This document shows positions 47,461 to 55,572 of a stretch of DNA of 64,000 bases, piece by piece. A model generated the notes under the pieces. It worked only from the letters and a program-made list of their open reading frames with translations, was not told the DNA's origin and did no database searches. The stretch lies in contig NZ_LGRO01000002.1 of assembly GCF_001280565.1 (NCBI RefSeq), positions 434,001-498,000 of the forward strand. Direction: 5' to 3'. A program made the position numbers and the translations under genes. This stretch comes from Sulfobacillus thermosulfidooxidans. Lineage in GTDB: Bacteria > Bacillota > Sulfobacillia > Sulfobacillales > Sulfobacillaceae. The first letter of the stretch is position 1. Each line of letters begins with the position of its first letter.

Positions 47461-49010
47461 AATTGCGCACTGTTTCCACTAGCTGTTATGGCTTCAAATA
47501 TTTCTTTACGAGGCGGTTTGGGGATACGGCACGATACCAAACCTTCACCATTGGTCACTCCCTGTCCCACAACCATGGAATGCTCAGGGGAAACGGCACG
47601 ATAGATGCGGACCGCTTCCCCTTGAATCGGAACACCACTACCCGCTTTAACCACAGAAATCGTCACGATACCGGATGAACGCGGTTCTACAGCGACTGAT
47701 TGATCACTACCTCCCGTTGTAAAATGCCAACTTAAGCGGATGGGATGCACACTTTGATTATTAAAATGGGCATTGGCCGTCACCGACACCTGATATTGGC
47801 TATCGGGTCGTAGCACCTGAGAAGGAACAATGCCCACCTGATTGCTAGCCATGTCGTGAAGACCCGGTTCATCAACAACCGCCGGGAGTGTGACATTGCC
47901 CCATGTAATCTCAGCATGCACGTCACTAAGTTGTTGCACCGTGGGAAAGTCCACGGTAATAGGGTATCCAAATTGCTTTGAAAATCCTCCCACTACCGGG
48001 CTCGGACTTTCCATATCTATCCATCCCGTGGGAACTCCATGCTGTCCCGGCGCTGGATAGACCACGGCAAATGGCAATGTGGAGCGGTATCCAAAGCCTA
48101 GGTCCATGACCACGGCTCCTGTTGGACCTGTACTTTCGCCTGTTCCCATCGCCACCGCATTAGGGGATAAAATAGACAATCGGTGAAAAACCGTATCGAC
48201 AAGGTTTTGAATAACCGCAACGGGCGCCATGGGAACACTCCACTCAATACCGACTTCACCATCTAGCGGCGTGGGCCAGCCAAAAGTCATGTCACGGTCC
48301 CACGGATTTCGTCCTGTAAAATCAGGTTTGAAAGGCTCTTCAAGATGAAATGACGGGGCATGATAGCCATTTTGCTGCACATAGCGCGCATGAGCGGCAG
48401 CAGCCCAAGTCAGTCCCTTGCTCCAGGACACGGGCGCCTCATACAAACGGCTCCGTACAGCATTTAACGCCCTAATAAAATTCTTTTGATCAGCAGTTGC
48501 TAAATAAGGCTGGAGACTTTGTTGTTGAGCCGTCGACCACGGCTTGACGGTAATCGACCACGTAGAAAGCGGGGTTTGGAACCCTGGGGTTATAAAACGA
48601 ACCGTATAACGACCTGGCAATAAGGGTCTCTTCAAGTGAACCCCGACAAATCCATTGGACTCATAGCGCAGTGGGCTCGTGTGGATGAGACCTTTGCTGC
48701 CGATAAGTTGTAACTGAAAGTTGTCTGCTTTTAAGATCCCAGGATTATCCCCAATAAACTGAACGCCGACAAATTTCGGTGAACGGATCGCGGTATAGGA
48801 ATTGGGAATAATTGGGCTAATTGTATTAGCCGATTCATAACCATAATTGGTTTGGGTCGAATCCGGGCCAAATATCGTTGCCGGAGCGGGAAGAATTCCA
48901 TCCGTTGCTGGCGGTATCACAAAGCTTGTGACGCCGGCATCAAGACGACTACCGCCAAAAGCCAACAATAACACCATAACGATTTTGCCGAGTCGAGGAA
49001 TTCCAGCCAC
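47451..49010 (-). CDS. Secreted CAP (SCP/PR1)-domain protein
   Basis: A 519-residue exported protein. A signal peptide (about residues 1-25) is followed by an N-terminal beta region with a YTVRFITPGF strand pattern, a CAP domain (about 175-310: LNAVRSRLYEAPVSWSKGL, HARYVQQNGYHAPSFHLEE, GEVGIEWS) and C-terminal Ig-like beta domains with LSWHFTTGG and IQGEAVRIYR. Bacterial CAP proteins act outside the cell; some bind lipids or peptidoglycan or are proteases, so function is open. The GTG start follows AGGAGG after five bases. It precedes two hydrolase genes. Confidence 0.8.
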   Translation of the reverse strand: MAGIPRLGKIVMVLLLAFGGSRLDAGVTSFVIPPATDGILPAPATIFGPDSTQTNYGYESANTISPIIPNSYTAIRSPKFVGVQFIGDNPGILKADNFQLQLIGSKGLIHTSPLRYESNGFVGVHLKRPLLPGRYTVRFITPGFQTPLSTWSITVKPWSTAQQQSLQPYLATADQKNFIRALNAVRSRLYEAPVSWSKGLTWAAAAHARYVQQNGYHAPSFHLEEPFKPDFTGRNPWDRDMTFGWPTPLDGEVGIEWSVPMAPVAVIQNLVDTVFHRLSILSPNAVAMGTGESTGPTGAVVMDLGFGYRSTLPFAVVYPAPGQHGVPTGWIDMESPSPVVGGFSKQFGYPITVDFPTVQQLSDVHAEITWGNVTLPAVVDEPGLHDMASNQVGIVPSQVLRPDSQYQVSVTANAHFNNQSVHPIRLSWHFTTGGSDQSVAVEPRSSGIVTISVVKAGSGVPIQGEAVRIYRAVSPEHSMVVGQGVTNGEGLVSCRIPKPPRKEIFEAITASGNSAQFWW

Positions 49011-49076
49011 TCAGTCCTCCTGAAATGTCTTTGCCCTGGTTGAGTTTAGGTCAATTTTCCCGCTATTATTCTAGAC

Positions 49077-49370
49077 CTATAACCGACCTTTCGCATTGAG
49101 TTCGGCTAAAATCGCTCGAATCTGTTCCGGATCTAGTGGTCCGGCTGCTTGTTCAATTCCATCTACCACCCCGCATGCGCTAACGACACGAGCGACTTGG
49201 CTGAGTGCCCCAGAAATCGCCGCCAATTGAGTCAAAATAGCTTTGCAATCCTCGTCGCGCTCAAGCATGGCCTGGACGCCACGTGCTTGGCCTTCGATCC
49301 GACGCATACGGCGTATTAAATCGTCTCGGTCCCAATATTTCGCAATGACAGGGCGTTTTTCTGTGTCCAT
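49077..49370 (-). CDS. CsoR/RcnR-family (DUF156) regulator, atypical ligands
   Basis: A 97-residue all-helical repressor of the CsoR type. RRIEGQARGVQAM and DCKAILTQLAAISGAL match the family. The first ligand Cys is present (Cys42). The His expected at +25 is Gly67, and the Cys expected at +29 is Gly71; instead Cys66 stands at +24. Canonical copper (Cys-His-Cys) sensing is therefore unlikely; a thiol-based or other signal is possible. GAGGGG lies before the ATG. A perfect inverted repeat stands 87 bases upstream. Confidence 0.85.
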   Translation of the reverse strand: MDTEKRPVIAKYWDRDDLIRRMRRIEGQARGVQAMLERDEDCKAILTQLAAISGALSQVARVVSACGVVDGIEQAAGPLDPEQIRAILAELNAKGRL

Positions 49371-49731
49371 ACTTTACCCCTCACCGCCCTTTGCCGTCTC
49401 TAGGATATCCGGCTCATCGTGAAAAAATGCCGTTACATCTTCATATTATATACCCTACCCGGTATGAAGACGAGATACCGGGTGAGGAGCCAATAATTTC
49501 AACCTTTTCAGGTGATCTTCTGAAACTTGAAACATCTTTGAAACAACTTCCGTGTTTAATAACATCAACAACCATAGTTATTCATCTATCTCCTAGAAAC
49601 TCTTGACTGATGAATAGATGACACGGCGTTTGTAAAGTTTAAACATTTTGATTGTGTGTAATAACTGACACGGATTCTTGTGTTTTTTGAAGTGTTCATT
49701 TGCATGGTTATTTTCAAGGAGGGGTAATAAG
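49371..49731. other. Regulatory stretch between CsoR-like gene and zinc-ribbon gene
   Basis: 361 bases without a gene. It contains the inverted repeat at 49457-49483, a minus-strand TATAAT at 49450-49445, and a looser inverted repeat TCATCTAT/ATAGATGA near 49582-49613. I see no transcript signal for the plus-strand gene other than its ribosome binding site. Confidence 0.6.
49445..49483 (-). promoter_or_regulatory. Inverted-repeat operator with -10 box for the CsoR-like gene
   Basis: ACCCGGTAT (49457-49465) and ATACCGGGT (49475-49483) are perfect 9-bp arms around a 9-base spacer. On the minus strand the repeat is followed at 49450-49445 by TATAAT, so it would cover the -35 region of a promoter reading into the CsoR-like gene. 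GC-rich inverted repeats are typical operators of CsoR proteins, but the spacing here is longer than the classic one. Confidence 0.6.
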
Positions 49732-49926
49732 ATGCTAACAATTATGATTTGTCCCAAATGTCGGAGACATCCTCTTCGCACGGTCACCAACCATATTTCG
49801 GGAGACGTCTACAAAATCTGTGATAATTATCCGATCTGCTCTTATGTCGAGGATCTAGAACCGTGGATTCCGATTGACCTAATTAGCGCCGAACATCCAA
49901 CACCACCAATGAGTCACACGGCGTAA
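49732..49926 (+). CDS. Small zinc-ribbon-like protein
   Basis: A 64-residue protein with Cys pairs CPKC near the N-terminus and KICDNYPIC in the middle, spaced as in a topoisomerase-type zinc ribbon. The rest is unremarkable. GGAGGGG precedes the ATG. It is the only gene of its kind here; a DNA-binding or protein-binding role is only a guess. Confidence 0.6.
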   Translation: MLTIMICPKCRRHPLRTVTNHISGDVYKICDNYPICSYVEDLEPWIPIDLISAEHPTPPMSHTA

Positions 49927-50188
49927 GTTGCCGTCTGGCGTCCATTTCCATATACTAGAAAAGGGCTTTTGTCGATGAATAGGGAACAGATATAACGTAC
50001 GGCAGAGTACCCTCCAAATCTGCCGTACATTTTTGCTTTGGACATAGTTTATCAGGATGCGCCGTAAAACCTCGTCGTTCAGGGCAGGAATATCAGGCGC
50101 TACCGTGAAGCGGTTATTCTGGGTTCTCCTATTGCTCCATATCCCGGCGGATGATCGCGGAGGTTCAACCAAGAAAGGACGGAATCTT

Positions 50189-50791
50189 GTGATTTTGGTG
50201 ACATACTTTGATCCCTTTGGTGGTGATACGATCAATGTGTCCAAAGAAGTTGCCACCCGTCTTCCCCAGCGCGATTATATTGTCAGTGCTGAACTGAAAA
50301 CCAGTAAGCGCGACGTGGAACAACAAATTCCTGAATTGATCGCCAAAGTGCGTCCCGATGCCATTTTGGGTTTAGGACAGGCCGAAGGCCGTGTCGTACC
50401 AACTCTGGAGCGTGTTGGCATTAATCTGATTGATAGCCGTATCGAGGACAACCGACATGAACAATATCATGATGAGATGATTAGACCAGACGGTCCCCCG
50501 GCATATTTTAGTACGCTTCCCGTCCGTCGGATTGTCGAGACCGTTCACCAACACGGTTTGCCCATCGAATTGTCCTTGTCAGCGGGAGCGTTTATGTGCA
50601 ATCAGGCTTTATATCTTATGCGTCATAGCGCAAAGGACATCCCGGCAGGATTTTTGCATTTGCCTCTCTTACCTAGCCAAGCCGCCTCAAGACGGCATAT
50701 GCCAAGTATGGGATTAACGGACCAAATTGCCGTGGTCAGTATCGTCTTGGAAACCATTTGGCTATGGCTACAAGAAGAGGAGTCCCGGTGA
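50189..50791 (+). CDS. pcp: Pyroglutamyl-peptidase I
   Basis: Cysteine peptidase (C15) that removes N-terminal pyroglutamate, 200 residues. TYFDPFGGDTINVS is the N-terminal signature. The catalytic Cys137 is in SAGAFMCNQALY and His157 in GFLHLPLLPSQ. The frame is open further upstream, but GTG at 50189 follows AAAGGACGG, and residues before it are not like the family. It is directly upstream of tricorn protease, which fits a peptide-degradation role. Confidence 0.93.
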   Translation: MILVTYFDPFGGDTINVSKEVATRLPQRDYIVSAELKTSKRDVEQQIPELIAKVRPDAILGLGQAEGRVVPTLERVGINLIDSRIEDNRHEQYHDEMIRPDGPPAYFSTLPVRRIVETVHQHGLPIELSLSAGAFMCNQALYLMRHSAKDIPAGFLHLPLLPSQAASRRHMPSMGLTDQIAVVSIVLETIWLWLQEEESR

Positions 50792-50961
50792 CAGTCCCCA
50801 GGCGCGTAGGTCCTCTCTTCATCTGCCGCACGAGGGAGGAGGACCATCACAGGATCGATCTTTAAGCATCTCAGTATGTCTTTTTTCCCTATAACAAAAA
50901 CTGGACATAACCGATACGGAAATTGTCCGGGTTTCAAACGGCTCAATTAAGGAGGGTCATT

Positions 50962-53900
50962 ATGGGTATTGCCGGTTATTATCGGTATCCAACCATTGCT
51001 CAACATCACGTCGTTTTTGTTTCCGAAGATGATTTATGGACCGTAGACCAGGATGGAGGGGTGGCAAGGCGGCTCACTGCAGGATGGGGCTCGGCAACTC
51101 GTCCCCTATTGTCACCCGATGGGCAATGGATTGCCTTTGTCGGCCGCGAAGAAGGCGACAATGAAGTCTATATCATGCCTCAGGAAGGCGGAGAAGTCAC
51201 CCGCTTGACATATTTAGGCGCTAACACACAACCCGTCGCCTTTCATCCTGACGGTTCCCTCATTATTTCATCCAATGCGGGCCAGCCCTTTCGTTCACTG
51301 TTCATGCTTTATCGTCTCCCTTTAAGTGGCGGCGAGCCTGAACCGATGCATTGGGGCCCAGCTAACAACATTGCCTTTGGGCCGGATCAAGGCGTGGTAT
51401 TAGGACGTAATACCGCAGATCCTGCCCGATGGAAGAGGTACCGGGGCGGAACACGCGGTCAATTATGGATCGATCAAGACGGAAGCGGCCACTTTGAGCG
51501 CTATGAAGGGGTCAATGGAAATTTTGCATCCCCTATGTGGATTAGAAACCGTATTTACTTTATTTCTGACCATGAAGGTTATGCCAATATTTATTCGATT
51601 GAGCCAGATGGTCGCCATTTAGAACGCCATACCGACCATGAAACCTATTACGTACGTAATGCCTCCACAGATGGTCATTTTATTGTCTATCATGCTGGTG
51701 CTGACTTATATGTCCTCGATCCTCTAAGCGGTGAGAATACCCGTTTGGCTATTGAATATTACAGCCAAAAAACCCAAGTCGAACCCTATTATGCCAAGGC
51801 TCAAGATTATTGGACGGACTATGCGTTAAATCCTTCGGGAGAGAAAGTACTCATCACCACCCGTGGTAAGCTTTTTCAAATGGGTAACTGGGAAGGACCC
51901 GTCGAACCTCTAGGCGCTCTCGAAGGAGTGCGGTACCGGTTAAGTCAGTGGATACCAGGCAGTGATCAGGTCTTGACCATCTCTGATGATGGCGGTGAAG
52001 AAGGGCTCGAATTACTGGACCCAAAAACCCATTCCCGCACGCGATTTCCCGGCAGCATTGGCCAAGCTACGGCATTGAAAGTCTCGCCCGATGGCCAGTT
52101 TGCTGTCATAGCCAATCAACGCCATGAATTATGGCTAGCGGATTTAAAGGCTTTTACCTTATCTCAAATTGATGGGTCGATTTATGGTCCGGTTCGCGGT
52201 ATCAACTTTTCCCCCGACAGTCGCTGGGTCGCTTATGGATTGCATCAATCTTCCAAAACCTGCGCCATCAAAGTGTATAATTTGATTAGTCGCGAAAGCC
52301 AGTGGATCACGCGCCCCGTTCTGATTGATTCCGACCCGGTTTTTGATCCCGCTGGACGATTTTTATATTTCCTGTCCCACCGAGTTTTTGATCCGGTGTA
52401 CGATAATCTGCGTTTTGATTTGGGTTTTCCAAATGGCATGCACCCTTATCTCATTCCTTTACAAAAGGAACAACGTTCACCCTTCATGCCAGAGCCACGT
52501 CCTGTCGTGGACACCAATGACAAATCCGAGACGGAGGGGTCTGATGCCAACAAACTGGTCACTATCGATTTTGAAGGGATATTAGACCGGGCTGTGCCCT
52601 TTCCCGTGCAAGAAGGGCTGTATCGTCAGTTAGAAGCCGGCCCCGATAAAGTGTACTGGACCACGGTGGAACCTCACGGCAGTTTACATACCTCATTTTA
52701 TGACGGTGAATCATCCCAGGCGACTCTTCACGAATATTCCTTAAAAGACTTGAAGGAGGAGGTATTAGGCTCTCACATCACCAGTTTTTCGCTCAACGCC
52801 CTCCGTAACACTATGGCTATCCGATTGGGCAAAAAGCTGCGAATTGCCAAAGCCGGGGACAAACTGGATGAGAAAGCATCGACAAAACCGGGACGGGAAA
52901 CAGGCTTCGTTGATTTTCAACGTATCTCATTATTTGTTAACCGGCGCGCAGAATGGGAACAAATGTTGCGTGAAGCCTGGCGGCTTATGCGGGACAACTT
53001 TTGGTCTGAATCGATGTCGGGCATTGATTGGGAACAAATTTTTCACCGATACCAAATTCTACTTCCGCGAGTGGCCACCCGCTCCGAATTTTCCGACTTA
53101 GTCTGGGAAATGCAGGGCGAATTAGGCACATCCCACGCCTATGAAATCGGTGGCGATTATCGCAAAGAACCTAGTAACCGAATTGGTTTCTTAGCTGCCA
53201 AATGGCGTTGGGTTCCGGAATTTAATGGCTATCAAATCATTGCGATTGCACGGGGCGACAGCACCACTGAGGGGGAAAACTCTCCGTTATTGGCGCCTGG
53301 TATCGACATTCAAGAAGGCGATATTGTCACCATGGTAGACAACAAGCCATTAGATCCCACATTGCCTCCCGAGGCGCATTTAATCAACAAGGCAAAACAA
53401 GCCGTACGCCTGAGTTATATTCGGCCAGGTGACAGGGTTCTTAAAACCGCCGATGTCCTTGCGTTACCTCAAGAAATGCCTGTCTATTATCGACAATGGG
53501 TCAATAATAATCGCGAAAAGGTGCATCATGCCTCTTCAGGGCGGCTAGGGTATGTGCATATTCCTGACATGGGTCCCCGCGGATTCGCCGAATTTTACCG
53601 CGCTTACCTTAAAGAATCGGAATATGAAGGGCTCATTGTAGATGTACGCTTCAACGGCGGCGGACATGTTTCGCAGTTGATTTTAGAAAACTTGCAACGC
53701 CAGCGTCTGGGCTATGATGTGCCCCGTCATGGTCAGCCGGAACCTTATCCGCAAGACAGTATCTTGGGCCCTATTGTGGCCCTCACCAATGAATATGCGG
53801 GATCTGACGGCGATATCTTCTCGCATTCCTTTAAGCTGATGGGAATCGGTCCCTTAGTCGGACAACGAACCTGGGGCGGGGTCATTGGCATATGGGCCCG

Positions 53901-54177
53901 GCACCGGTTAGTCGATGGCAGTATTACGACGCAACCCGAATTTTCCTTTTGGTTTAAAGATGTGGGTTGGGGAGTTGAAAATTATGGGACAGATCCTACG
54001 ATTCCCGTAGAAAACCGTCCTGAAGACTACCATAATGGTTATGACCGCCAGCTCGATCGGGCCATTGCTGAGGGCATGCGCCTGCTCACTGAAAATCCCC
54101 CCGCGATGCCGGATTTTAGTCAAAAACCGGTATTGACGCCAGGACATTTACCACCGAGACCCCAAAGCCGAGCTTAA
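50962..54177 (+). CDS. tri: Tricorn protease
   Basis: Giant serine peptidase of 1071 residues that acts on oligopeptides from larger proteases. Domains in order: six-bladed and seven-bladed beta propellers (about 1-680), a C1 helical domain, a PDZ domain (near 760-850), and the S41-type catalytic domain. The catalytic Ser948 is in NEYAGSDGDIFSH, and the conserved His is in LGTSHAYEIGG. GGHVSQLIL and RTWGGVIGIW are also typical. AAGGAGGG lies before the ATG. The terminator stem overlaps its stop codon. Confidence 0.96.
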   Translation: MGIAGYYRYPTIAQHHVVFVSEDDLWTVDQDGGVARRLTAGWGSATRPLLSPDGQWIAFVGREEGDNEVYIMPQEGGEVTRLTYLGANTQPVAFHPDGSLIISSNAGQPFRSLFMLYRLPLSGGEPEPMHWGPANNIAFGPDQGVVLGRNTADPARWKRYRGGTRGQLWIDQDGSGHFERYEGVNGNFASPMWIRNRIYFISDHEGYANIYSIEPDGRHLERHTDHETYYVRNASTDGHFIVYHAGADLYVLDPLSGENTRLAIEYYSQKTQVEPYYAKAQDYWTDYALNPSGEKVLITTRGKLFQMGNWEGPVEPLGALEGVRYRLSQWIPGSDQVLTISDDGGEEGLELLDPKTHSRTRFPGSIGQATALKVSPDGQFAVIANQRHELWLADLKAFTLSQIDGSIYGPVRGINFSPDSRWVAYGLHQSSKTCAIKVYNLISRESQWITRPVLIDSDPVFDPAGRFLYFLSHRVFDPVYDNLRFDLGFPNGMHPYLIPLQKEQRSPFMPEPRPVVDTNDKSETEGSDANKLVTIDFEGILDRAVPFPVQEGLYRQLEAGPDKVYWTTVEPHGSLHTSFYDGESSQATLHEYSLKDLKEEVLGSHITSFSLNALRNTMAIRLGKKLRIAKAGDKLDEKASTKPGRETGFVDFQRISLFVNRRAEWEQMLREAWRLMRDNFWSESMSGIDWEQIFHRYQILLPRVATRSEFSDLVWEMQGELGTSHAYEIGGDYRKEPSNRIGFLAAKWRWVPEFNGYQIIAIARGDSTTEGENSPLLAPGIDIQEGDIVTMVDNKPLDPTLPPEAHLINKAKQAVRLSYIRPGDRVLKTADVLALPQEMPVYYRQWVNNNREKVHHASSGRLGYVHIPDMGPRGFAEFYRAYLKESEYEGLIVDVRFNGGGHVSQLILENLQRQRLGYDVPRHGQPEPYPQDSILGPIVALTNEYAGSDGDIFSHSFKLMGIGPLVGQRTWGGVIGIWARHRLVDGSITTQPEFSFWFKDVGWGVENYGTDPTIPVENRPEDYHNGYDRQLDRAIAEGMRLLTENPPAMPDFSQKPVLTPGHLPPRPQSRA

Positions 54178-54189
54178 GCTCGGCTTTTT
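54164..54189 (+). terminator. Rho-independent terminator overlapping the tricorn stop
   Basis: The palindrome AAAGCCGAGCTT/AAGCTCGGCTTT is followed by TTTTT on the plus strand. The stem spans the TAA stop codon at 54175-54177. Confidence 0.9.
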
Positions 54190-54300
54190 CATGACGGTCT
54201 CAATTGAAATATCGCTAGAAGATCTCAGAAATACTTAGGCATAGTCTAAGAGACTAGTAACAGGCAAAACGCGCATGGTACTATTTTGCATAATGTTTCA

Positions 54301-54459
54301 TTACGGGTCATTCATCAACAATGTCCCATCAGTCACGTGCCCACTTGTTTTCGTTGCGCGCTGAACGCGGGTCTCTGCGATTTCTTTGGTTGTGATTCCT
54401 TTCGGCTCTAGCGCCTTTCACAGCCAGCCTAATTTGAGCGACGTGGCATCAGCGGCCAT
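54301..54459 (-). pseudogene. Protein-gene relic of unknown family
   Basis: A frame of 53 codons from ATG reads MAADATSLKLGWL, then a TGA (54420-54418), then KALEPKGITTKEIAETRVQR and onwards to a TAA at 54303-54301. The TGA may have been a Trp codon. The text looks protein-derived, perhaps from a transposase, but I do not recognise it. Confidence 0.3.
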
Positions 54460-54513
54460 GATAAGACATACACTGTGGTAAGCGATTATGGAGGCCGAAT
54501 TAAGGAGAATACC

Positions 54514-55572
54514 ATGTCAGGAAAAATTCTAGACTTCATCAGGTCATGGCAATGGGGAGCAGAATATTTTCGGGTAGTGCGTCCCCGTGTCGTCCATTTA
54601 ATCGGTGAGTTGCACCAAATGGCGCAAGACATCCCAGACCCTGTTTTACGTGAACAGGCTTTGAGCTCTTTACAAACCAAACAATTTCACTGTGAAGGCG
54701 GAGGGGTGTTTGGAGGACCGTCTCGTGATCCTCACGGCTATCTTTTGGAATTTCTAGTCCCCTACCAAAGTTTATGCGACTACTTGGATACCGTCACCGA
54801 CAGAGGTCCCTCCCAAGATCCGGACAATTTGCGGGAACTGCATCAAGGCTTAATCGATGCCATCACGCCCTTAGCCCCCGTCAGAGACTATTACCGGAAT
54901 CATCCCCATGGCGAAGATGGCGGTTACCTGGCGTCTTTGGTGCACCGTTCGCAAGCCGCCCTAAGCCATTTCCCCGGCTATCCAGCGGTTCAACCCGCGA
55001 TCACGCGTTTAGTTCACCTCTATGTGGATTTACAAGTGTATAAGCATGGTCCGGTGCCTACTCGCTTGGATCGTCTCACCACCTGGTTTCAAAAGGAATC
55101 GGATCCCGAAAATGGCTTATTTTGGTGGGAGTTTGCTGCCGCGACGGGGTCTACTCTTGGTATTTTTGCTTTACTCACCTTAGCATTAGAAAAAGATCCG
55201 GACGATAAACAAATCGAAACCTTATTTCGTCTCTATTTTCCCTGGATTGGGGCGTTACACATTCTACTCGATTATCTCATCGATCAAGAAGAGGACCGTG
55301 AAGGCGGCGATTTGAATTTTGTCACTTATTACCACAGTCCCGAACAGGCAACCCAGCGGCTTCAATGGATTTATCACCATATTGTCCAAGAGGCCCGAAA
55401 CTTTCCTGACGCGGCTTTTCACCGTTATGTTGCCCGCGGGCTACTCGGCTTCTATCTATCCGACCGCAAAGTCCGCCATGAACTCAACCGTCCGGCATGT
55501 CACTTACTAGCAACCGGAGGCAGTGTGAGCATCGGCGTCTGGTTAGCAGCGCATGTCGGGCGCTCTCCGTGA
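54514..55572 (+). CDS. ytpB: YtpB-type tetraprenyl-beta-curcumene synthase (DUF2600)
   Basis: A 352-residue class I-like terpene synthase without the classic aspartate-rich motif. DYLDTVTDR near the N-terminal third, LVHLYVDLQVYKHGP and HILLDYLIDQEEDREGGDLNFV are the acidic helix segments seen in the DUF2600/YtpB family. The Bacillus enzyme cyclises heptaprenyl diphosphate to a C35 sesquarterpene, a membrane lipid. Product and substrate here are inferred. AAGGAGAATACC lies before the ATG at 54514. It overlaps convergent recQ by 30 bases. No prenyltransferase gene is nearby. Confidence 0.85.
   Translation: MSGKILDFIRSWQWGAEYFRVVRPRVVHLIGELHQMAQDIPDPVLREQALSSLQTKQFHCEGGGVFGGPSRDPHGYLLEFLVPYQSLCDYLDTVTDRGPSQDPDNLRELHQGLIDAITPLAPVRDYYRNHPHGEDGGYLASLVHRSQAALSHFPGYPAVQPAITRLVHLYVDLQVYKHGPVPTRLDRLTTWFQKESDPENGLFWWEFAAATGSTLGIFALLTLALEKDPDDKQIETLFRLYFPWIGALHILLDYLIDQEEDREGGDLNFVTYYHSPEQATQRLQWIYHHIVQEARNFPDAAFHRYVARGLLGFYLSDRKVRHELNRPACHLLATGGSVSIGVWLAAHVGRSP

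Noticed and set aside
50048-50063. Match of TTTATCAGGATG(C/T)GCC with 45031-45046
   Set aside because: One mismatch in 16 bases; it could be part of an IS end, but alone it does not support a call.
50791-50962. Possible hairpin GGTCCTC/GAGGACC between pcp and tricorn
   Set aside because: No T run follows and the stem is interrupted, so it is not called a terminator.
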